A stretch of 40,418 nt of DNA, from positions 1 to 40,418 of the forward strand of contig NZ_AMRI01000034.1 in the NCBI RefSeq assembly GCF_000299915.1, given 5' to 3'. The DNA comes from Gallaecimonas xiamenensis 3-C-1. Its GTDB lineage: Bacteria > Pseudomonadota > Gammaproteobacteria > Enterobacterales > Gallaecimonadaceae. Shown piece after piece: positions 7,936-15,451 of the stretch. Position 1 is the first letter of the stretch. The number at the start of each line of letters is the position of its first letter. Both the position numbers and the translations under genes were made by a program. The notes beneath the pieces are model-generated. The model saw only the letters and a program-made list of their open reading frames with translations. It was not told where the DNA came from and searched no databases.

Positions 7936-9617
7936 ACGCAAACAACCTGATCCTGCACAGGCCCAAGTACCAGGACAGCCCCCATCTGCAACTGCTCAGG
8001 CCCCTGGCCGATGGCCGCCAGGAGCTGCTTTGGCACCGGGACATGCCCGCCGGCGGCCGGGAGCTGGTGCTGGCCGCCTTTTATGACGACAGCCACTTTG
8101 TGGCCGCCGAAGAATCTGGCCGTATCTACCAGGGCAACCTGGCCGGGGAACTGACCCTGGTGGCCGAGCTGCCGGTCAAGGGTATTTGGGGTGGCGCCTG
8201 GCTGGACCTGGCGCGCCAGCGTTTCTGGTATGCCGCCGAACTGGACCTGGACGGCAGCGACAGTTGTTGCCTGCGGGGTTGGTCCTTGGCGGATTGGCAG
8301 GTCATTGCCGATATCACCCTGCCCGATTACACCCCCACCCAAACCCTGACCGGCCGCAGTGACGGTGCCTTGTTGTTCTATCGCCACCGCGCCAACAAGG
8401 AGCATGGCTTTTACTGCGTCGACCCGGTTAGCGGCCAATGCCGGTATCAGCCCCTGGCCAGCAAGGCCATGCCGGACCTGATGTACCCCATGAACAAGAT
8501 TGACCTCTGTCCGGTCCGTGACCTGGCGCTGCTGCCGGCGGTGGACCAGCTGCCCATAGAGGGCCGCTGGTCCAGGGTTAGCCTTGGTTTTCAGGTGCAA
8601 CTGGTGGACCTCAATAGCTTCGAGGTGCGCTGGCATCAGACCCTGCGCCAGTTCCCCCTGGCCGAGCTGGACGACGGCGATGACCTGTTGGCCTTGGCCA
8701 AAGGCAAGGACCGGGACGCCGAAGACGCCCTGGAATACTTTGTGGAGAAACTCAATGGCCTCCGCTTTTGCCCGGGGGAAGACGCCTTCTGGGTGCACTG
8801 GGCGGACGGGCGGCTGCAAAAGGCCAGCCTGGACCCGGCCCTGGGGACCCTGGCCCGTTATCGCCTGGTGGAGCAGGCCGAGGCCCTGGCTGGCCGCCCC
8901 CATCCGCTGGCTGCATTCGGCTTCAAGAACTACGACTACCCCCTGCTGGAAATGAACGGCTGCCTGCCCTTTATCGACTTCAAGGGTGTTGGTGTAGCGG
9001 TGCTGGACAGCCCCCTGGCAGAGCCACAGGACGGCTGGTTGCCTATTCCCCGCAGCCCCTGCGCCGCCCCCGAGCAGCTGGCCAGCAAAGCCGGGCTGGC
9101 AAGCCTGGCACAGAGCGCCAAGGTGATTATCGACCTGGACTACCTGGTGCTGGCCGAATGCCGCCTGGCGGCAGCCGAGCAGCTGCGGGACCTGGCTCGG
9201 GACCTGGGCAGCCATATCAAGGGCCGGCGGCTGGAACTGCGCTTTTGCGACAAGGACGACCGCCAGCGCAATGAGGCCGAGTTCGTGCAAATGGCCATTG
9301 CCGACCCCGGCGTCGCCGAAGTACTGGCCGAAGCGGTGGACCTGTTCAGCGGCCACCCCGAGGCGCCCTTTGTGCGCAGTGGCGACAGCAAGGCGGCCCT
9401 GTCCGACACAGTGCTGGCCCTGGCTGGCCTGGGTAGCCGATACCTGCCGGTGATCGCCCGCTACCTCAACGCCATCGATGCCGAGCACTGCGCGCAGTTT
9501 CACGTGGAACATACCTTGGTGTTGCTGCACCAGCAGCACCAAGAGGGTGCCTTGCCTGGCGCCGCCTACCACGACTTTATCCGGGCCTTACCCTGGCCCT
9601 TCAATGGAGAAGAATGA
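7932..9617 (+). CDS. Hypothetical protein, tandem paralogue 1 (beta-rich plus helical C-terminal domain)
   Basis: The 561-residue protein, starting MNANNLILHRPKYQDSPHLQ, is the first of four tandem paralogues. The N-terminal about 390 residues look beta-rich, with propeller-like strand pairs such as FVAAEESGRIYQGNLAGE. They include the family motif RFCPGEDAFWVHWADG (about 278-293) followed by LQKASLD. A separate C-terminal domain starts near 396 and contains LELRFCDKDD (about 433) and YLPVIARYLNAIDAEH (about 503-518). It ends in PWPFNGEE. No signal peptide is seen. The ATG lies in an ATGA overlap with the preceding stop, implying translational coupling. The frame is open upstream to 7671, but that stretch is the shadow of the previous gene. 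A parS-like sequence is embedded in codons for FHVEH near the end. Function unknown. Confidence 0.8.
   Translation: MNANNLILHRPKYQDSPHLQLLRPLADGRQELLWHRDMPAGGRELVLAAFYDDSHFVAAEESGRIYQGNLAGELTLVAELPVKGIWGGAWLDLARQRFWYAAELDLDGSDSCCLRGWSLADWQVIADITLPDYTPTQTLTGRSDGALLFYRHRANKEHGFYCVDPVSGQCRYQPLASKAMPDLMYPMNKIDLCPVRDLALLPAVDQLPIEGRWSRVSLGFQVQLVDLNSFEVRWHQTLRQFPLAELDDGDDLLALAKGKDRDAEDALEYFVEKLNGLRFCPGEDAFWVHWADGRLQKASLDPALGTLARYRLVEQAEALAGRPHPLAAFGFKNYDYPLLEMNGCLPFIDFKGVGVAVLDSPLAEPQDGWLPIPRSPCAAPEQLASKAGLASLAQSAKVIIDLDYLVLAECRLAAAEQLRDLARDLGSHIKGRRLELRFCDKDDRQRNEAEFVQMAIADPGVAEVLAEAVDLFSGHPEAPFVRSGDSKAALSDTVLALAGLGSRYLPVIARYLNAIDAEHCAQFHVEHTLVLLHQQHQEGALPGAAYHDFIRALPWPFNGEE
9496..9511. promoter_or_regulatory. 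Second parS-like site, inside a coding region
   Basis: AGTTTCACGTGGAACA fits the parS form TGTTNCACGTGNAACA at 15 of 16 positions. Each half-site reads GTTNCAC; the outer base of the left half is A instead of T. It lies within the 7932-9617 gene, about 8.0 kb from the first site. Intragenic parS sites are normal in bacteria. Confidence 0.5.
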
Positions 9618-11458
9618 TGCCCGGTAACTGGATACTCAAGAACATCAAGCTCGACTACCTGGGCCAACATCAGGTGCAGGTGATTGACCCGGCGGGCCCG
9701 ACCTTGCTGTGGCAATGCGAGCTGCCGGATACCGGCGACGGCGAGCTGGCCCTGCTGGCCCCCTTGGACGGGCAGCGCTTTGTGGCCCTGCACAGCTCGG
9801 GCCGGGTCTTTACCGGCCAGGTGGCACAGCGGCAGCTGGCCGAGTTGGCCAACCTGGGGGTCTCCGGGGATCTGGGGGCCTGGCTGGACCAGGCCAAAGG
9901 CCTGTTGTGGGTGGCGGCCCGCCATCGCCTGCAAGGGGCCAGGCACAAACAACTGCTGGCCCTGAACCTGGACTCCGGTGAGCTGGCCATGGCCTTTGAC
10001 CTGCCGGCATTCGACCTGGATCTCAATACCCTGCAACCCTTGAGTGCCGGCCGCTTCGGCTTTTACGGCCGCAACGACAAGGGCGGCTATAAATTTCGCC
10101 AGCATTGGCTGGGCACCTTGGATAGCCGCAGCGGCCAATGGCAACAGCAACTGCTGGACAGTAAACCCACCCCGGAAGAGGTCAGCATCCGCCGCCAGCG
10201 TTTTATCGACCAGGGCAGGGCGCTGATGGTGTTGCCGGGGGCCGACGGCATTCAGGCCCAAGGCGAGGGTTTTGAATATCCTTTGTCCCTGTTGAACCTG
10301 GATCAGCCCGAGGGCAGCTGGACCCGGCCGGTACGGCTACTGAGCGCCGCTGCCATGGACAACGACATGGGCGATATCGAGGCATTGGCCCGCATTGCCG
10401 GCGGCCAGATCAGTTCCAGCGACAACGGCGACTGGATGACCTTCCTGGTGTGCCTGACAGCGGTGGGTTTCTGCCCCGACCAAGACGCAGCCTGGTTGGG
10501 GTGGCAGGACGGTGCCTTGCAGAAGGTGTCCCTGGCCGGTGAGCGCCTCTCGCCGCTCTTTTACCTGCAAGAAGACGGCGATAGGCGCCAGCCCGAACGT
10601 ATGTGCACCAAGGCCATCTCCCATATCCAGGTGCTGGCCGGTGAGGGCCTGGTGCTGGGTGTGGGTGAGCACGACGATTTCAGCTACTGGCAGGCCCAAC
10701 CGCAAGACAGTGCGGCTCCCGCCACCCTGGCCGAGGCCGAGCAAAATCGCCAGCCCCTGGCCTGCAGTGCGTACCAGCCCCCGGCCTTGGCCGTACCGCC
10801 AGCCTTGGCGGCCCTGCCCAGCGCCAGCGGCTGCGTCACCATCAGTACCAGTGACCTGGAATCCGACGCCGGCTGCCTGGGCGCCCTTCGTCAGCTCAAG
10901 GAGCTGATGGGGCCTTTGCAGCAACAGCTGCAACAGGCACCGGCCAAGGCAGGGATGCTTGGCAAGCTGCTGGGCAAGAAGGCGCCCGCCACAGCGGTAC
11001 GGCCACTGTACCTTGCCTTTTGTGACAGCCTGGGCCGTTGCCAGAGCGACTATCAATTCCTGGCCACCGCCCTGCACACCGAGGGTGGCCCGGCGCTGAT
11101 GGCCGAGATCTTGGCGGCCTTTAGCCGCTGGCCCTTTGCCAGCCAGCTCTGCGGTGGCAAAGGCGAGCCGCCCTTTGCCGAACTGGCCTTCTATTTAAGC
11201 GAGCACCATGTCCAGCATCTGCCGGTTTTGGCCGCATATTTTAATGGCATAGGGGGTGGTGAAGGGGTTCATCCTTACCACATCAACCGCACCCTGGCGG
11301 TGTTAAACGACGCCTATGCCGGCACCCCCGAGCTGGCCGCCTTTCTGGCCGCCGTCCCCTGGCCCTACAACGACCCGAGCTTCACCCTGGCGGAGCGGGA
11401 CGAATATGACGAATGGGATGACGACGAAGACGATGATGACTGGGACGACGCTCGATAA
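9614..11458 (+). CDS. Hypothetical protein, tandem paralogue 2 (acidic tail)
   Basis: The 614-residue protein starts MMPGNWILKNIKLDYLGQHQ and is a paralogue of the genes at 7932, 11495 and 13613. The beta-rich N-terminal part contains LWQCELPDTGDGELALLAPL and FVALHSSGRVFTGQ. The family motif appears as GFCPDQDAAWLGWQDGALQK (about 285-304) followed by VSLAGERLSPLF. The C-terminal domain starts near 406 with CVTISTSDLES, then LYLAFCDSLGR, then HLPVLAAYFNGI (about 535). It ends PWPYND followed by a strongly acidic tail with a run of Asp, Glu and Trp. The GGAG at 9606-9609 serves either of two adjacent ATGs; the first forms an ATGA overlap with the preceding stop. A short KLLGKKAP linker near 450 is unique to this copy. 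No signal peptide; function unknown. Confidence 0.8.
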   Translation: MMPGNWILKNIKLDYLGQHQVQVIDPAGPTLLWQCELPDTGDGELALLAPLDGQRFVALHSSGRVFTGQVAQRQLAELANLGVSGDLGAWLDQAKGLLWVAARHRLQGARHKQLLALNLDSGELAMAFDLPAFDLDLNTLQPLSAGRFGFYGRNDKGGYKFRQHWLGTLDSRSGQWQQQLLDSKPTPEEVSIRRQRFIDQGRALMVLPGADGIQAQGEGFEYPLSLLNLDQPEGSWTRPVRLLSAAAMDNDMGDIEALARIAGGQISSSDNGDWMTFLVCLTAVGFCPDQDAAWLGWQDGALQKVSLAGERLSPLFYLQEDGDRRQPERMCTKAISHIQVLAGEGLVLGVGEHDDFSYWQAQPQDSAAPATLAEAEQNRQPLACSAYQPPALAVPPALAALPSASGCVTISTSDLESDAGCLGALRQLKELMGPLQQQLQQAPAKAGMLGKLLGKKAPATAVRPLYLAFCDSLGRCQSDYQFLATALHTEGGPALMAEILAAFSRWPFASQLCGGKGEPPFAELAFYLSEHHVQHLPVLAAYFNGIGGGEGVHPYHINRTLAVLNDAYAGTPELAAFLAAVPWPYNDPSFTLAERDEYDEWDDDEDDDDWDDAR

Positions 11459-11494
11459 CTCGTTGCCAAGCCAGCAAAATAAGGAGAGATAAAG

Positions 11495-13105
11495 ATGGAT
11501 CTATTCCCAGGCCCAGCGGACAAGGGCGCAGACTGGCTGGTAGCCGCCGACTACGAAAAAGGCACCCCGATTTTGCACCTGCTGCGCCCGCGCAGCGAGG
11601 TGGAGGGCGGCGGCAGCGAACTGCTCTGGTACTGCGAGCTAGAACGCTGCCAAGGCTCCGTCAGCCTCTGTGGCTGGGCGGGGCAGGCCGCCGTCTTTGC
11701 CGACCAGTACGGTTGCTTTTACCTGGTGGATTTTGAAAGCCGCCAGGTGCGCTTGCTCAAGCAATTCCAGTTGGGCTTCATGGACGCCAAAGGGGTAGTG
11801 AGCAGCGACGGCAAGGCCTTGCTGGTGCTCTTTGAGAAGGGCCGGTGCCATTACCTGCAGCGTATTGGCCTGGACGGTGAGCTAACGCCGGCCGTGGAAC
11901 TGGATCTTTATGATGATGACGCCTTCGGTGGCGGCTTCGACTACCGGGATGAAGACGAACCCTACTTCAGTATCTCCCTGCAGCATCGCCTTTATCCCGG
12001 CCCAGGCAACAGCCTGATCCTGCACGGACTCGACGACGACTACGACGACGAAACCGAACAGGACTTTTGGTTCCAGTACCTGCTGCGCCTGGACCTGGTA
12101 GAGGGTCAGCCGCGCTTTCGGGTCTTTCCCCTGGCCACGCCCCCTGCCGACTGGGACCCGGAACCCGGCGTTATTGCCGTCAGCCCGGCCCGCAGCCTGG
12201 CGGCGGTACCGGTATTGGGGGAGGCGGCCTTGGGTATCGAATGGGTGTCGCTGGATGATGGCCAGCGTTCGGCCCCGGTCTGGGTGCGCCCCCTGGATGA
12301 AAACGGCCTGGAAAGCCTCAGCACCAGCCTGTTCAGCACCGAGGAAGAGGCCCTGTGGTTAGGCTGGGGATACGATGGTGTCAGGCGCCTGGCCTTCGAT
12401 GGCCGCCTGACCTCGCCGCTCCTGCAGGCCAAAGGTCAGTTGATTGGCGCCGGGGCGCAGCTGACCTTCGACTGCGCTTATGCCTTTGCCCGTACCAAGC
12501 TGCCGGCCTGCACCGCTTCGGCCTTGGATGAGGTCCAGCCCTTGGCCCTCGAACCCCAGGACTGGCGCCATAACTGGCAGCTGACCCAGGCCCAGCGAAT
12601 GGCCCTGTCTGGCCTTGGCCAGAATCTTATCCGGGTTGAAAGCCTGGCAGAACCGGCCCAGCAACGAGCGGCATTGCAGCAGTTGGTTGCTTTGACCGCC
12701 GACTGCCGGGCCGTCAGCCGGGGCAAGACGTTGCTTTTCCTCTTTGCAGATCAAGACCAGCAATGGGGCGAGGAAGCGTTTTTCAAAGCAGCGGCCAAGC
12801 AACCCGGCGCCTTGGCGCTGATGGCCCAGGTGCTGGAACACTTCATTGCCACCCCAGGCAGCGATGGCTTGGAAGGGCTGTACGGCCAGCCGCCCCTGGC
12901 CGACTGCGCCTTGCAACTGGGCCTGCAGGATGCCGCCTACCTGCCCCTTGTCTGCCGCTACCTCGAAGCCTTGGACAACGACCATGACGGCTTCTTTGTC
13001 GGCCAGGGGGACGGGCTCTACCAGTTGCAGGTGCGCCACCAGGGGCACCCGGCCTGGGCTGTCTTTGACGCGTCCCACCCTTACAACGAGGCGGACGATG
13101 AATAA
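11495..13105 (+). CDS. Hypothetical protein, tandem paralogue 3
   Basis: The 536-residue protein starts MDLFPGPADKGADWLVAADY and is the third tandem paralogue. It is preceded by a 36 bp gap containing a good ribosome site (AAGGAGAG), so unlike its neighbours it can initiate independently. The N-terminal module reads ILHLLRPRSEVEGGGSELLW and CELERCQGSVSL, then AVFADQYGCFYLVDFESRQ. The family motif appears as EEEALWLGWGYDGVRRLAFD (about 281-300), without the FCPG lead found in the other copies, then GRLTSPLL. The C-terminal domain includes DWRHNWQLTQAQRMALSGLG, TLLFLFADQD and YLPLVCRYLEALDNDHDGFF (about 481-500), ending HPYNEADDE. It is most like the fourth copy at 13613. Its last 8 bases overlap the lipoprotein gene. 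Function unknown. Confidence 0.8.
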   Translation: MDLFPGPADKGADWLVAADYEKGTPILHLLRPRSEVEGGGSELLWYCELERCQGSVSLCGWAGQAAVFADQYGCFYLVDFESRQVRLLKQFQLGFMDAKGVVSSDGKALLVLFEKGRCHYLQRIGLDGELTPAVELDLYDDDAFGGGFDYRDEDEPYFSISLQHRLYPGPGNSLILHGLDDDYDDETEQDFWFQYLLRLDLVEGQPRFRVFPLATPPADWDPEPGVIAVSPARSLAAVPVLGEAALGIEWVSLDDGQRSAPVWVRPLDENGLESLSTSLFSTEEEALWLGWGYDGVRRLAFDGRLTSPLLQAKGQLIGAGAQLTFDCAYAFARTKLPACTASALDEVQPLALEPQDWRHNWQLTQAQRMALSGLGQNLIRVESLAEPAQQRAALQQLVALTADCRAVSRGKTLLFLFADQDQQWGEEAFFKAAAKQPGALALMAQVLEHFIATPGSDGLEGLYGQPPLADCALQLGLQDAAYLPLVCRYLEALDNDHDGFFVGQGDGLYQLQVRHQGHPAWAVFDASHPYNEADDE

Positions 13106-13616
13106 GGGGCGGCGTTACCTGACCTTTGGCGCCCTGATGGTAGCAGCCGCCCAGTTGGCCGGTTGCTACGCCTACCACGGCCCCAACTACCGGCCCCCGG
13201 CCGGTGACCGCAAGGACTGGGTCTATGTGGAAAAAGTGGCAACGCTGCGCACCCAGGCCGAACTCAACCAATACCAGCTGCAGCTGACCCGCAAGCATTG
13301 GCTGGGGGATCCGGACCGGCCCTCGGCCCAGCCTTCCACCCTGGGCCTGTTTCGCCAGGGCCAGGCCGGCGGCCAGACCTTCTCCGATCGCGACTGGTAC
13401 GGCTATTGGCGCTTTGACCCAGTCGGTTGTGTGCTGCGCCTTTATGACGACAAGGGTCGTCTGGTCAGCACCCTGGCCGGCCAGGCCAAAGGGGAGGGCA
13501 CCTTGGCCTACGTGGTTACCGACAGCAAGCAAAGCGGCCTGGCCCGGCAAACCTTTTTCACCCAGGACCAGGGGCTGCGCTGCCTCCCTAGTCCCGCATC
13601 CAAGGAACACCCATGA
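13098..13616 (+). CDS. Small predicted lipoprotein embedded in the cluster
   Basis: The 172-residue product starts MNKGRRYLTFGALMVAAAQL and has a textbook lipoprotein signal peptide. It shows a basic n-region (KGRR), a hydrophobic core and the lipobox LAGC with the modified Cys at residue 23. The following residue is Tyr, not Asp, so outer-membrane sorting by Lol is expected. The mature part has no recognised domain; visible segments include RDWYGYWRFDPVGCVLRLYD and a second and third Cys. The start is fixed by an 8 bp overlap with the preceding gene, and the stop overlaps the next gene in ATGA. It is therefore translationally coupled to two cytoplasmic paralogues. This is the only envelope protein in the cluster. 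Function unknown. Confidence 0.8.
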   Translation: MNKGRRYLTFGALMVAAAQLAGCYAYHGPNYRPPAGDRKDWVYVEKVATLRTQAELNQYQLQLTRKHWLGDPDRPSAQPSTLGLFRQGQAGGQTFSDRDWYGYWRFDPVGCVLRLYDDKGRLVSTLAGQAKGEGTLAYVVTDSKQSGLARQTFFTQDQGLRCLPSPASKEHP

Positions 13617-15406
13617 ATTTTTTTGCAACGCCAGACCCGGACCGGCTGGTTTACATAGACCCTGAAGAGGGCGCTCCCCGGGTGCACCATCTGGGCATTC
13701 GCCCCCAGGACCAGGGGGGCGATACCGAACTGTTATGGGCCACCGCCCTCAACGAGGCTCAAGGCATCACCCAGGTGGTGGGCTTTTTCAATGGCGTGGA
13801 CCACAAGGGCCGCTGCGCCACCCTGCTCTGCAATGACGGTGGCCTCTATCTGCTGGACTTCGACAACCAGGCCCAGGAGTTGGTGCACCATTACCGGCTC
13901 GATTACTGCCGGGCCCAGATCCTGGCCGACGGCGCCACCCTGGCGGTGCTCTGGGAAGACCAGAACGCCCATTGCCACAAGGTGGACCGCTGGCAATGGG
14001 GCGACGACCAGCAGCTCTACCGGACAGGGCGCTTCCAGGTCGAAACCCCCGAGGGCTACAGCATTCGTTTTCACGATCCGCTGCTGGCCGGCCCCGGTAC
14101 CAGCCTGGTGCTGCATTGTTCTCGGGAAAACCGTAACAGCGGCCGCACCTGCCAGTCCCTGCTGCGCTTCGCCTTGCCTCAAGACCGTGACGGCGGTGTC
14201 GTCAAGGCCAAGGGCCTGGCCCAAGGGCCCGATGCCCTGGGATGGCGGGAAGCGCCCCAACGGTTGGCCCTGGACCCGGCCCTTGGGCTGCTGGCCTTGC
14301 CATCGGTCAAGGTACCGGTCACAGAGCAGGGGGATTTTCTCTACCAACTGGACATCATCGACCTACATCAGGGCCAGCGGGTGGCCAGGTTACCGGTGCG
14401 CCAGTTCAGCCCCCAACAGCTTCATGCCAACCGGTTCCGGGCCGCCGAGCGGGCCGAGGTTCTCCAGCGCCTGGCCGCCGGCACCCTCGAAGAAGAGCAG
14501 GATTGGGAGAAAGGCCAGGAATACCTTGGGGAGTTCTTGGCGATCCTGCAAAGCCTACGCTTTTGTCCGGGTGAGGAAGCGCTTTGGCTCTGTTGGGACG
14601 GGGGCCTGGTACGCAAGGTGTCCTTGGACGGCCAGTGGCGCTCGCCCCTCTATGTGCCCGAGCAAGCCGAAGACGAAGAAACCCAGCTGCTGAGCCTGGG
14701 CCCCGAACTGCTGCTGGACGATTGGCAGAGGTTCACCAACCTGACCCCGGACCCAGCCAGCCACCCCGGCAGTCGTCGCCAAAGCGCCAGTGCCGAGCTG
14801 CAGGACATAGTGCCGGTCAGCCTCAATTGGCAGGGGTGGGAGCAAAACTGGCAGTTGGATGAGGCCCAGCAGCGAATGCTGGACCGCCTCGGCAGCACCC
14901 TTATCGAGACCAGCGACCTGTCATCACCGGTATCCCTGGGCTTTGCCGTAAAGCGGTTGGCGGTCAAGGCTGAATTTATCGAAGACCTCTGTTTTGGCAA
15001 CAAGCTGCGCCTGACCTTTACCGACGGTAAGGAAGACTGGGACGAAGCGCGCTTTTTCGAGGCGGTGGTGCAGGTGCCGGGTGCCCAGGCCGATATGGCC
15101 GAGATCCTGGAACGCTTCATCGCCTACGACGGCTCCGACAACTGCTTTTGTACCAACTACCGGCCGGCTTTGGCCGATTGTGCCTTGCAGCTTGGGCTGG
15201 CCGATGCCAAATGGCTGCCCCTGGTGGGGCGCTATCTCAACGCCATAGACCCGGACCACGAGTGCTTCTTTACTAACGAGGGGCTGGGGCTGTTGGCTGA
15301 GCGCCACGGCCATGAGCCGGGCTGGCCGGCCTTTTATGCCAGTGTGCCGTACCCCATAGCCGGTGACGATGGCTACGAGGATGAGGAATACGAAGAGGAT
15401 TACTAA
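13613..15406 (+). CDS. Hypothetical protein, tandem paralogue 4 (acidic tail)
   Basis: The 597-residue protein is the fourth tandem paralogue and closest to the third. It starts MNFFATPDPDRLVYIDPEEG. The N-terminal module has TELLWATALNEAQGITQV and CNDGGLYLLDFDNQ. The family motif RFCPGEEALWLCWDGGLVRK lies at about 316-335, followed by VSLDGQWRSPLY. The C-terminal domain includes GWEQNWQLDEAQQRMLDRLG, LRLTFTDGKEDW and WLPLVGRYLNAIDPDHECFF (about 532-551). It ends in an acidic, Tyr-containing tail (GDDGYEDEEYEEDY). No signal peptide is present. The ATG overlaps the lipoprotein stop (ATGA). It is the last gene of the plus-strand run and is followed directly by an intrinsic terminator. Function unknown. 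Confidence 0.8.
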   Translation: MNFFATPDPDRLVYIDPEEGAPRVHHLGIRPQDQGGDTELLWATALNEAQGITQVVGFFNGVDHKGRCATLLCNDGGLYLLDFDNQAQELVHHYRLDYCRAQILADGATLAVLWEDQNAHCHKVDRWQWGDDQQLYRTGRFQVETPEGYSIRFHDPLLAGPGTSLVLHCSRENRNSGRTCQSLLRFALPQDRDGGVVKAKGLAQGPDALGWREAPQRLALDPALGLLALPSVKVPVTEQGDFLYQLDIIDLHQGQRVARLPVRQFSPQQLHANRFRAAERAEVLQRLAAGTLEEEQDWEKGQEYLGEFLAILQSLRFCPGEEALWLCWDGGLVRKVSLDGQWRSPLYVPEQAEDEETQLLSLGPELLLDDWQRFTNLTPDPASHPGSRRQSASAELQDIVPVSLNWQGWEQNWQLDEAQQRMLDRLGSTLIETSDLSSPVSLGFAVKRLAVKAEFIEDLCFGNKLRLTFTDGKEDWDEARFFEAVVQVPGAQADMAEILERFIAYDGSDNCFCTNYRPALADCALQLGLADAKWLPLVGRYLNAIDPDHECFFTNEGLGLLAERHGHEPGWPAFYASVPYPIAGDDGYEDEEYEEDY

Positions 15407-15440
15407 AAAAAAGGCTTGGCACTGTGCCAAGCCTTTTTGT
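15407..15440. terminator. Bidirectional terminator closing both arms of the cluster
   Basis: GGCTTGGC (15413-15420), loop ACTGT and GCCAAGCC (15426-15433) are flanked by A and T runs. The hairpin lies between the last plus-strand paralogue and the stop of the convergent 1158-residue gene, and can end both. Confidence 0.9.
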
Positions 15441-15451
15441 TTTTGCTGTGG

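Noticed and set aside
7752-9572. 606-residue minus-strand frame opposite tandem paralogue 1
   Set aside because: It is an antisense shadow; the plus-strand frame shares motifs with three neighbouring paralogues.
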